From positions 84,842,759-84,906,758 of the forward strand of contig OY856186.1 in NCBI GenBank assembly GCA_963693315.1: a stretch of DNA of 64,000 bases, read 5' to 3'. Source of the stretch: Diogma glabrata. Taxonomy: Eukaryota; Arthropoda; Insecta; Diptera; Cylindrotomidae. Positions 43,984 to 54,594 of this stretch are shown in pieces (positions within the stretch are counted from its first letter, which is position 1; every line of letters begins with the position of its first letter). The position numbers and the translations under genes are program-made. Under the pieces are notes generated by a model. The model was given only the letters and a program-made list of their open reading frames with translations, ran no database searches and was not told where the DNA came from.

Positions 43984-46900
43984 TTATGGCTGATTCGTTG
44001 AGTATATAGGAAATTTTGATAATTTATTAATCGATCGTTTGAATATTCCAGTTTTTGTTTTTACTTCAACAACTCGAACCTTGTTGTCTTGACCTGGATA
44101 AGTTTTAATAACAATTCCCATTAACCATCTGGAAGATGGCAAATTATTATCTGATAAAAGAACAATGTCGTTTAATTCGATATTTGGCGCATTGGATTTC
44201 CATTTCTGTTTTTGTTGGAGTGTATGGAGATATTCAATTGAATATCTTTTCCAGAAAGATTGTACTAATTTGGTTACACGCTTCCAGTTTGATAACCTGT
44301 TTTGTGGTATCTCTAATAATGTTGGTTCTGGCAGAGAGAAAATTGGACCACCAGTCAAGAAGTGAGCTGGAGTCAGCGGTTCTGGCTCATTGGGATCGTT
44401 TGACATGTTAGTTATTGGTCGAGAATTAATTATTCCCTCTATTTGAATTATCAAAGTATTCATTTCTTCATATGAGAGTAATATATTTGAAGCGACCTTT
44501 TTCAGATGTCTTTTAACAGATTTAATACTGCTTTCCCATAAGCCGCCAAAGTTGGGAGATCTTGGTGGAATAAATTTCCAAACAATGCGTTCACTACAAC
44601 AAAATTCAAATATCTTGGAATCGGAAATAGTTTTCTCGAAAAGTTGGTACATTCGTTTTATTTCATTGCTACATCCTATAAAATTTGTTGCGTTATCAGT
44701 CCATATGGTAGTACACTTCCCTCTTCTGTTTAAAAAACGTTTTAAACAGTTGAGGAATGATTCAGCTGATAAGTCAGACACAATTTCTAAATGGATTGCT
44801 TTAGTCGAAAAGCATATAAAAAGAGCAATGAAGATTTTTTTAGGTGAATATTTTCGGCTGGTATTATTTTTAATTTGAAAAGGACCACATAAATCTATAC
44901 CGGTTGTATTGAAAGGTTTTGTAGGTGTTATGCGGTCTGAAGGGAGATTACCCATTAGCTGTTGGTAAGGAACTGGCTTGAATTTGAAACATGGAATACA
45001 GGAATGGCATGTTTGTTTAGCTATGGTTGTTGCGCTGATTGGCCAAAATCGTTGACGTACTATGGCAACTAACTGAGTTGGACCAATATGCAAATTTTTC
45101 TCATGTTCGTATCTAAAAACTAATTTCGTAAAATGATTGTTTTTTGGCAATAGAAGTTGGTGTTTCGCGTCATACGCAATGTTAGCGTTTTTAATTCGAC
45201 CACCAACTCGAATAACTTGATCACTATCTAAAAATGGAGTAAGAGAAAGTATGTGACTGTTAGCAGCAACCTTGCCGGTTTTACGGAGACTGGCAATCTC
45301 AGTTTTGAAGTATTCGGCTTGGATTTGTTTTACAATGACAATTAAGGCTTGATCTAATTCATCAATGGTAATAAATCCTGTTTGCTTGGTATGGTTACTA
45401 CAATTTTTATAAAACCTCCTACATAGTGCGGTAACTCGTATCAGTTTATTGTAGGAACTATATCTGGATATGAAAGATAACAAAGATTCGTTTTGAGAAA
45501 AGTTATTAAATGTTTGATTTGGTTTTAACTCTAACAAAATAGGATCAATGGGCAGATTTAGAGCTGGTGGGCACGTATAATGTTTCAGTGAAACTTCAGG
45601 TCCGTTCCACCATAGTTTATTATTTTTAAGTTCATTGGGCATTACACCACGTGAAATGATGTCAGCCGGGTTATCACGGGTATTGACATACTGCCAAAGA
45701 CAATTTTCTGTAAGATCCTGAATTTCGGTAACGCGATTTCCTACAAAAATTTTCAATTGGTGTGGTGACATTTTTATCCATTGCAGTACAATTGTTGAGT
45801 CAGACCAAAGGTATATTTTATCAAATCTAATATCCAGTGCTTCTAAGACGGGACCTAATAATTTCGCTAATAAATGGGCAGCGCAGAGTTCTAAACGCGG
45901 CATTGTAATTGTTTTTAATGGTGACACTCTTGACTTATTACACAATAGGGATAAATTAGCATTATGATGTTCATCAATTGTTTTGATATAGAAACACGCT
46001 CCATAGGCTTTTTCAGATGCATCAGCAAATCCATGCAACTCTAATGAATAGGGTGTGGTGTGAATGACACAACGAGGTATACGTATTTCATGTAAACAAC
46101 TTAAATGTTTTTTAAAATTAGCCCACAGTATTTGTAATTCATTTGGTAAAGGTGTATCCCAATCTGATTTTACTTTCCAAAGGGATTGAATTATAATTTT
46201 GGCGGTAACAACAACAGGAGAGATAAGGCCCATTGGATCATAAATTTTGAGTACATCCGAAAGAATGGTACGTTTTGTAGGGCTTTCAATATTTTCCGAT
46301 AAATTGTTTATACTAAAACTAAAAACGTCTTCGTTTGGCTTCCATTCTATTCCCAATGCTTTGATGGATTCATGAGAAGTTTCTTCTGTGTGAGAACTTT
46401 CACATTGCGCATTTGGAATGGTGTTTAAAAATTCTGTTGAATTTGAACTCCATTTATGAAGGTCAAATTTTCCAGTTTTCAATAAACTAATTAGCTCATT
46501 TTTTATTTTTATAGCTTCGGATAGAGTATTGGCTCCTGTTAGAACATCGTCGACATAAAAGTCTCTTTTTAGTACTGACGAAGCTAGAGGAAAGCGTGAT
46601 TGTTCATCGTCAGCTAATTGTTGTAACGTTCGAGTGGCAAGGTAAGGAGCAGCTGACGTACCATATGTGACTGTTGTGAGTTCATAGGTTTTTACAGGCT
46701 CGGATGGATCAAATCTCCATAATATACGTTGTAGTCTCGACTGGGTAGGATTGATTAAAATTTGTCGATACATTTTACATATATCGGCAGTGAAAACGTA
46801 TTTATGTTTGCGAAATCTTAAAACTATTTTAAAAATGTCTTGTTGTACAGTGGGACCAACTAACATTACATCATTTAAAGATAGCTGTGTGGAGCTTTTG

Positions 46901-49263
46901 GCGGAACCATCAAATACTACCCTCAGTTTTGTGGTGGAGCTACTTGGTTTTAAGACTGCATGGTGTGGCATATAATAATAATTTAGACAGGGATTATCAG
47001 AAGTTTCATCTATAATTTTCATATGGTTATCAATCAAATATTCATCCATAAATTGATAATACTGAATTTTAAGATCAGGATTAGAGTTTAAGCGGTGTTC
47101 TAAATAATTGAACCTTCTCATCGCTTGACACTTGGATTCACCTAAATTAACATTATTTGGTGATAATGGCAAAGAAACAACATATCTATTTTCCGAATTT
47201 TTATAGGTTGTTTGGGTGTAGTGTGTCTCACAAAATTGTTCGTCCTTGCTAAGAAGCTGTTTGTTGGAAACCGACTTTAATTCAAAAAATTTTTTTATTG
47301 AATCTTGAAGCTCTTCATTTGCAGTAATTGGATTTTTTGTAACATAAAAGGACTGTGGGCTATCACATTGATAGTTGCCACTTACAATAAAGCCAAAAAC
47401 TGTTTCTACTAACATTGGAAAATCTGGTTTTAAAGAAATCTTTTTATTTTTAATTACATGAAAGAATATTTCGGCTCCTAGTAGAATATCAATCGGTCTT
47501 GGTAGATAAAATCCTGGATCAGCTAAATTAACATTGGATGGTATTTTCCAAAGCGAAATATCGATTGGGTTTTGAGGCAGAGCATTTGAAATATTATTGA
47601 CTACAAGAAAAGTACAAGGAGTTTTGTAGGAAGAATTTCTAGAACTAATTTCAGAGTATATTTCTTGATTGATTGCTGTAGAGTTTTCATTTAACCCTGA
47701 AACTGAAATTTGAGTAGTTTGATGTTTTTGGAAGCTGAATTTATTGGCAAAATTTGAGGAAATGAAATTGGACTGACTGCCACTGTCAAGTAACGCTCTT
47801 GCTTCGTGAGTTTTGCCGAATCTATCTTTTATAAGTATAATGGCAGTTGAAAGAAGTGTAACCCTACAAATATCTTTTTGTAAAGCGCAAAAACCACCGG
47901 TTGAGTTATTAGGTTGACTTGTAGATGGAATTGAAATAAAATTTGGATCGGAGCTTGGGTTTTGTACTTGTAAATTTGTAGTAACAATGGCTGGAGAAAT
48001 GGATGGATTACTATGATGAAGTAAGGAATGGTGCCTTTGAGAACAAGTCTTACAACCATGCAACGTACAGTTAGAAGTGAAATGTTTGGAACTGAAACAG
48101 TTTATACAAAGCTTTAGTTGCTTCACTTTGTCGTATCTGTCATTTGTGGACATTGAAAGAAATTTAGGACATTCAGTAAAACGATGGAAAGGCAATTGAC
48201 AGATGGAGCAATTTGATGAATGGTTTACACTTGATTTGGGTTGACTGTTTGAGTTTTGGTGTTGAGAGGCATTTACAAAAGCAGAACTTCGAAATTGAGT
48301 GTTTGGAGTTTGAAAAGTATTAGGTTTTTTATGTTTAGAGGGCATAAACGGAGGTGAATTTTTATAAGGAATATGGATGGATGTTTGTACTATTTCAGAA
48401 ACTCGAGATTTTTCAATTAAAAACTGTTTTAATTGTGTCCAACTGGGTAACGCATTAACAACACTCTCATTTTCCCAATCTCTACGTAATTGAAAGTTGA
48501 ATTTTCGGGTAACACAATTAACTACGAATAGTTCACCAAGAGCAATTATCTTTTGATCACATGCTTCCAAGGAAGAAGTATGACCGATTGCGCGATTCAA
48601 CAAGTCTCGTAGCTCTTGACTATTCCCTTTTACAACATTTGGTAAATTTATTAAACCATCTAAGTGAACGTCGATAAGCACCTTTGGATTGTGATATCGA
48701 TTATTGAGTTCATCCCATGCTTTCAAATATCCATTGTGCGATAAGTCAATGTGACCAATTGCAGCACGAGCATCTCCTTTTAGATATTTTAGTAATAAGT
48801 TAAATTTTGTAATACTATTTTTTATTTTATTATTGGAATGGATGACTGATTCGAATGTTTGTTTGAAGGTAAGCCATTCGCTTGGCTTGCCATCGAAAAC
48901 GGGTATGTAAAGCTCTGGAATTCGAATATCTAAACTATCGGAAATGTCATTTGCAATTGGTTTTTTGGAAAATTGATCATAGCTCAATACCATCAATTTT
49001 GATTTAATATCCTGCAAATAAACTTCAAAATCTTGAACAAAATGTTCGAAATCAGGGTATTCCGCATCCGTTACATCATCGGAACAACGGTCTTTCTTAT
49101 TTTGAAAATCCAAATTTATAGAACTTAATTGTTCCAATTTGCAATTTACTTCTGGCAAACTAAAGGAAACAGTTTCGTTTATACTTTTTTCAATCTGGGA
49201 AATGCTACATTTTAACAATTTAATTTTAGTTTTAAAACTTTCAAAATAGTTTTTTTTCGGCAT
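43984..49263 (-). CDS. BEL/Pao Gag-Pol polyprotein, intact
   Basis: 1759 residues without a stop, within the usual size for BEL/Pao polyproteins. N-terminal coiled region; Gag of the Pao type at about 105-260 (VFDGKPSEWLTFKQTFESVI); Cys/His-rich nucleocapsid at about 352-420 (CSICQLPFHRFTEC, CINCFSSKHFTSNC). Aspartic protease with LLDSGSQSNFIS, DSG at 493-495. RT with VVFDGSAKS, ADICKMYRQI and the catalytic YVDD at 903-906. RNase H from about 1075 (GFADASEKAYGACFY, LWSDSTIVLQWI). Integrase with HIGPTQ/CHSCIPC zinc site (about 1388-1425) and catalytic D1457, D1523, E1577 (GIDLCGP, WTDNATNF, GLWESS). The C-terminal BEL-specific domain ends with VRVVEVKTKTGIFKRSI. All key residues are present. 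The product should copy its RNA in particles and integrate the cDNA. First ATG chosen; it follows a 715 bp leader. Confidence 0.96.
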   Translation of the reverse strand: MPKKNYFESFKTKIKLLKCSISQIEKSINETVSFSLPEVNCKLEQLSSINLDFQNKKDRCSDDVTDAEYPDFEHFVQDFEVYLQDIKSKLMVLSYDQFSKKPIANDISDSLDIRIPELYIPVFDGKPSEWLTFKQTFESVIHSNNKIKNSITKFNLLLKYLKGDARAAIGHIDLSHNGYLKAWDELNNRYHNPKVLIDVHLDGLINLPNVVKGNSQELRDLLNRAIGHTSSLEACDQKIIALGELFVVNCVTRKFNFQLRRDWENESVVNALPSWTQLKQFLIEKSRVSEIVQTSIHIPYKNSPPFMPSKHKKPNTFQTPNTQFRSSAFVNASQHQNSNSQPKSSVNHSSNCSICQLPFHRFTECPKFLSMSTNDRYDKVKQLKLCINCFSSKHFTSNCTLHGCKTCSQRHHSLLHHSNPSISPAIVTTNLQVQNPSSDPNFISIPSTSQPNNSTGGFCALQKDICRVTLLSTAIILIKDRFGKTHEARALLDSGSQSNFISSNFANKFSFQKHQTTQISVSGLNENSTAINQEIYSEISSRNSSYKTPCTFLVVNNISNALPQNPIDISLWKIPSNVNLADPGFYLPRPIDILLGAEIFFHVIKNKKISLKPDFPMLVETVFGFIVSGNYQCDSPQSFYVTKNPITANEELQDSIKKFFELKSVSNKQLLSKDEQFCETHYTQTTYKNSENRYVVSLPLSPNNVNLGESKCQAMRRFNYLEHRLNSNPDLKIQYYQFMDEYLIDNHMKIIDETSDNPCLNYYYMPHHAVLKPSSSTTKLRVVFDGSAKSSTQLSLNDVMLVGPTVQQDIFKIVLRFRKHKYVFTADICKMYRQILINPTQSRLQRILWRFDPSEPVKTYELTTVTYGTSAAPYLATRTLQQLADDEQSRFPLASSVLKRDFYVDDVLTGANTLSEAIKIKNELISLLKTGKFDLHKWSSNSTEFLNTIPNAQCESSHTEETSHESIKALGIEWKPNEDVFSFSINNLSENIESPTKRTILSDVLKIYDPMGLISPVVVTAKIIIQSLWKVKSDWDTPLPNELQILWANFKKHLSCLHEIRIPRCVIHTTPYSLELHGFADASEKAYGACFYIKTIDEHHNANLSLLCNKSRVSPLKTITMPRLELCAAHLLAKLLGPVLEALDIRFDKIYLWSDSTIVLQWIKMSPHQLKIFVGNRVTEIQDLTENCLWQYVNTRDNPADIISRGVMPNELKNNKLWWNGPEVSLKHYTCPPALNLPIDPILLELKPNQTFNNFSQNESLLSFISRYSSYNKLIRVTALCRRFYKNCSNHTKQTGFITIDELDQALIVIVKQIQAEYFKTEIASLRKTGKVAANSHILSLTPFLDSDQVIRVGGRIKNANIAYDAKHQLLLPKNNHFTKLVFRYEHEKNLHIGPTQLVAIVRQRFWPISATTIAKQTCHSCIPCFKFKPVPYQQLMGNLPSDRITPTKPFNTTGIDLCGPFQIKNNTSRKYSPKKIFIALFICFSTKAIHLEIVSDLSAESFLNCLKRFLNRRGKCTTIWTDNATNFIGCSNEIKRMYQLFEKTISDSKIFEFCCSERIVWKFIPPRSPNFGGLWESSIKSVKRHLKKVASNILLSYEEMNTLIIQIEGIINSRPITNMSNDPNEPEPLTPAHFLTGGPIFSLPEPTLLEIPQNRLSNWKRVTKLVQSFWKRYSIEYLHTLQQKQKWKSNAPNIELNDIVLLSDNNLPSSRWLMGIVIKTYPGQDNKVRVVEVKTKTGIFKRSINKLSKFPIYSTNQP

Positions 49264-49954
49264 TTTTAATATTTTTAATTTTTTAATTTAGGAAATTGTT
49301 TGAATTCAATGAATAATCAAAGCATTTAAGTACTTGTTTGACAAACTCGATTAAATAACTTAGCTTTAGACTAATAATAACTGAACTAAATAATAATGAG
49401 AATTAAAATTTTAAAGTAAATAATAATAACTAAATAATTTTTAAAAACTACTAAATTTGTTTTATTATGTTGGTTTTGTTGGTTTACCTTAAAATTATTC
49501 CTTTGATGATGGCTGTTAGAATAATGCTCTGTTATTCCGTTGATTGTGGATGGATGTGATGATAATAGTTGATTTATTATGAAATATAATTTTTGATATC
49601 TTCACTTTCTTAATAATTTATGTTTTGGATGGCTGGTTTGGTTTTCTGGTACACTATAGATGGTACACTATTTTCTGGTACACTATACACTATATAGAAC
49701 TGCTTATTTTTACTTGAACTGTTTCGGTAAATTTTAAATTATTTGTCACCTTTGGACATCACAGTTTACAATTTTTATTTAATATTGAGGAATTACATAT
49801 TTGTTGTTAGAATAAAAACTTAATAACTTTACTTTTTGTTTATATATATATTTTCTTTTTCGCACAATTTATCACTGATTATAGTTACATAAAATTAAAT
49901 AAAATATTTTTATTTCTTAATGGAATACTATCACTATTTCACTATGGTCACTAT

Positions 49955-49973
49955 ATCTGGCACGATTGGACCA
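49955..49973 (-). promoter_or_regulatory. Primer binding site of the BEL/Pao element
   Basis: The minus strand reads TGGTCCAATCGTGCCAGAT five bases after the 5' LTR. It shares TGGTCC..TCG.GCC.GAT with the tRNA-Tyr site of the BEL wreck at 1398 but is one base longer and differs at several positions. The tRNA is therefore not settled. Confidence 0.6.
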
Positions 49974-49978
49974 AAAAA

Positions 49979-50493
49979 TGGTTGGTAATTTAAAAAAGTG
50001 GACTGTATTACTAAATTTTTGATGGTGGTATGTTTTGGTGATGGTTTGGTGGTTTTTTTTCAAAATTATGGTTTTTTAAATAAAACTCAACCTGCTTCTT
50101 TTGATGGTAAAAATGGAATGGGATTTTTTATTTTCAAATATTTCTTTTTTTAATTTTTCTATTGTCTACATATCAAAATCTTAAAAATATATATTAATCT
50201 AAAATTGTTTTAAGAAACTGTGTAAAAAAAATGAATATTAAAGGAAATAGGCAATAAAACTAACAATAAAGAACAAAACAAAAATAAAATTATTATTGGA
50301 AATTCCAAAATTATTCCTTAAAATATGGTTAATATTTACATAAATTCAAATATTTAAAGGTGTTTTTTTTTTTTTGTATTTTATTAGGATAATATAAACT
50401 TAAAACTATTTTTTTGTATGTACAAGGCTAAACTTAAAAGTAATTTGTTTTGGATACTGTAATTTTTAGTAACTTGATACCAAAGATTCACCA
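49979..50493 (-). repeat. 5' LTR of the BEL/Pao element (515 bp)
   Basis: Direct repeat of 43137-43647. Slightly longer because of homopolymer runs (for example the T run near 50362-50376). Confidence 0.93.
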
Positions 50494-50975
50494 AATATAT
50501 AAATACGAAAACCGTCCGTCCTGGTATGGTATGATTGAATTTGATCGAAAATTTTTATACGAATCGAAAATACTACGACAAATTTTTTTTCCGACGTATG
50601 ATTGAAATGTTTCGTAATATTTTCGATTTTCATATAAACGCACCCATTTAGTACAGAATTTAAAAATGCCAAAACCTTTTAATATTCGTATTTAATATTT
50701 GTTTTGAGTTGATATTGATAAGATATATAGTTTAAATGGCGAGTTTAGTTTTTTTATGATTATGGATAGTTTTTCCATTGTAAAATGTTTATTGAACAAA
50801 TGTAAAAATAATATACGTATAAAAAAACATAACGTAAATATAATTTACAACAAAACGTCAAATATAAATTTCCGACAAGCAAAATGGATTCGAAAATTTT
50901 TCCGACAAAAATGTTCTGGGTTTTCAAAATTCTTTTATATCTTATTGATTTTATTCTAGGAACATTATTGTGTTA

Positions 50976-51660
50976 TATCGTCGCTTTAATAATGAAATAA
51001 CGTATGCCATTTATACGTTGTTATTATATAATGGGTGACCTGCATTCCCCATAAGGATCTCTATAGAGTGGCGTTTTAACATTTGCCAATTATTTTATAA
51101 CTGGGGGTGAAAAGTAATATATTGATAATTAACGTACATGCAAATTTGAATTTGGTTAAATATTGAAACAGCGTAAATGCATGTACGATATTCCAATTCC
51201 TACAGAATAATAACTTGGGTAAAATCAGTGTCGTATATTTTACATACATTACGATCGCCACACGAAATGGTAAATATAAAATATTGTATAAGCATCATTC
51301 GTGACTACATGATGGGCCGGTTCATATAAATATAAAATTGTTAGAATATCATGCGTTATTTCAATAATAATCAGTTTTAGGCTTAATCGTAATCGAGAAA
51401 TATGAAATAACGTAAAAGGTACCTGATTGACTTTTCACCTCTTTTTAGGTAGAAAAGCCAGCAGGTACCAATGTGAAATTTTAATATGCTGTGTGAAAAT
51501 TAATCAAGAGTAATTGGTAGAAATTTTTTTCCAATTTATCTTTATTCATTCAATAGTGCTGCCGAGTTTACGAAAATCAGAAAATCGAAAAATCTTTAAA
51601 CCCAATTATCTCGAAACTACACTTTTGCGAATACGTTGTTTCATCATTAAAGCGACGATA
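50976..51660. mobile_element. 685-bp MITE, copy 1
   Basis: Ends TATCGTCGCTTTAATAATGA and, on the other strand, TATCGTCGCTTTAATGATGA, flanked by TA on each side (50974-50975 and 51661-51662). Inverted similarity covers about 30 bp. The interior is shared almost base for base with copy 2 at 59744-60427. TA targets and no transposase suggest a Tc1/mariner-type non-autonomous element. The identical 61-codon frame in both copies (51076-51261 here) reflects recent copying, not demonstrated coding. Confidence 0.85.
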
Positions 51661-52433
51661 TAACGAATAAACAGATTCATAAAAAGGAGGCTAATGTTAG
51701 TGGAAAAATTGATATACCAGTTCTTTGGTTCTTCTTATTTGATGGTCCACAACACTGAATTTATTTTTTTGGTCGTTTTAACTGTGTGTTTTGAAGACTT
51801 TTAGTGTTGTTAGTCTAGTTTTGCAGAGCCTGGATGTTTGACAAAATTTTCATAGCCAATGCATTTTTGTAATACATTCCTGAACTATTTTTAGATTGTT
51901 CCTTATCTTTGTAATCATTTAATTTGCTTTTTATTATTTTATATATTTGATGTTTTTGAAACGTTGTTTATACACTGAAAAAAATAAGTTAAAATTCATT
52001 GTATTCCACCAAAGAAATAATTCTTCATACAAACCAAATTTGGTAAAATTTCTTGTAATGTGTAATTTAAAGGATTGTACCAAGCATTTCCACAAATAAA
52101 ATACTTGTAGTAACTTTAAAATTCTCCTCACAATACCATTACTTTATTTTGCCTATTGTAATAATTTTTAGCTTCTGTTCAGTAAAAAAATTAACACGCA
52201 AATAATTTTTCTTTGTATCTTCTTCGAATTAAAGATAAATAACATTTTTTCTTGTTAGTATCGTGTATTTCTTACAGCACAAAAATTTGGGTTGTGGAAA
52301 ACTAATTTGTTTTAAATCTCAACTAATACATATTTTTAACATTCAGTTGTAAAATTGTTAGTAGTATAGTTATACTAACTGGAATTTCAATAATTTCAAA
52401 TATAATTATACAATCTTATAATAATCATTAATC
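51661..52433. other. No recognisable gene
   Basis: AT-rich sequence upstream of the zinc-finger frame. It may hold its promoter, but no core element stands out. Confidence 0.4.
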
Positions 52434-52988
52434 TTGTTCGTAAATACAATTTATTGTGTTGTTAATTTGTTGTTACGAAAATGTAAATTGTGTAAATCTA
52501 AAATGTCTAACACAACTGATGTTGACATTATAACAAGTGTCTGTGCCGTAAAAATAACGTGTTTTAAATGTGTATCAGTGCTTGAAGATGTGCGGTCCTA
52601 CATTAAACATTTATTCATGTTTCCTAAAAATATTTCAAGGTTTCCGTGTTTTAATTGTGACAGATGCTTTGTTAATACATATTATTATAAAATACATATT
52701 TTAAAAAAATGCAACAATATCAAATCTGACAATCCTCTAATTGTAAACGAAAACTCACCAAACTTATCCGAAGCCCAGTCTGAAAATTGTGTTTCAGAAA
52801 CAGAGTTATTACCGGAACTGGAATCATTGCCAAATCGAACCACACATCTATTGCAACACCCAAATAATTCTGTGAATGAATTCATAAAACATATTATTCC
52901 ACTATATGCTAAATGTGACATCCCAAAGAAAGTGTTGCATTATGTCAATAAAATTGAATACGGATTATATAAAAAGTGCAATAGCTAA
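52434..52988 (+). CDS. Uncharacterised zinc-finger protein, probable first exon
   Basis: 184 codons from the first ATG. The ATG at 52503 (MSNTTDVDIITSV) is an equally good start. Seen: two C2H2-like fingers, CFKCVSVLEDVRSYIKHLF and FPCFNCDRCFVNTYYYKIHI (His/Cys spacing irregular), then an acidic linker and a helix with FIKHIIPLYAKCDIPKKVL. A second frame overlaps the 3' end (KSAIAKTIEDVEDQAVKFE) and stays open to a possible donor at 53029 (GAG/GTACAA), so either a frameshift or splicing could extend it. Similar finger-plus-helix layouts occur at the start of transposase-like proteins in insect genomes (recalled, not tested). It could be a host gene exon or a transposon exon. Function unknown. 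Confidence 0.45.
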   Translation: MFVNTIYCVVNLLLRKCKLCKSKMSNTTDVDIITSVCAVKITCFKCVSVLEDVRSYIKHLFMFPKNISRFPCFNCDRCFVNTYYYKIHILKKCNNIKSDNPLIVNENSPNLSEAQSENCVSETELLPELESLPNRTTHLLQHPNNSVNEFIKHIIPLYAKCDIPKKVLHYVNKIEYGLYKKCNS

Positions 52989-54475
<1,487 letters not shown>

Positions 54476-54487
54476 TTGCCCTCCATT
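54476..54487 (-). promoter_or_regulatory. Polypurine tract
   Basis: The minus strand reads AATGGAGGGCAA immediately before the 3' LTR (TGTAATAAAC). It is closely similar to AGTGGAGGGTAA of the SAP-Gag-protease element. Confidence 0.7.
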
Positions 54488-54594
54488 TAGTTTTGTTCGT
54501 CCCGAACAATATCAGATATCGCATTGGTGCTGTTACCTTGGTACGGTGCCAACCTTTGCAGATGTATCACTTTCATCTTGGTACGGGGTCCCTT

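Larger units (their letters stand above)
43137..50493 (-). mobile_element. Complete BEL/Pao LTR retrotransposon
   Basis: Total 7.36 kb. LTRs at 43137-43647 and 49979-50493 begin TGGTTGGTAATTT and end GATTCACCA. They differ by roughly five substitutions and a few homopolymer indels, so the copy is young. The interior has, in minus-strand order, a primer site, a 715 bp leader, one uninterrupted Gag-Pol ORF, a 336 bp 3' stretch and a polypurine tract. The flanks are ATTAT and AATAT, so a 5 bp duplication is present only with one mismatch. It looks autonomous. Confidence 0.95.

Noticed and set aside
44136..44878. Plus-strand frames of 66-108 codons within the BEL/Pao gene
   Set aside because: Antisense shadows of the integrase region; no independent signal.
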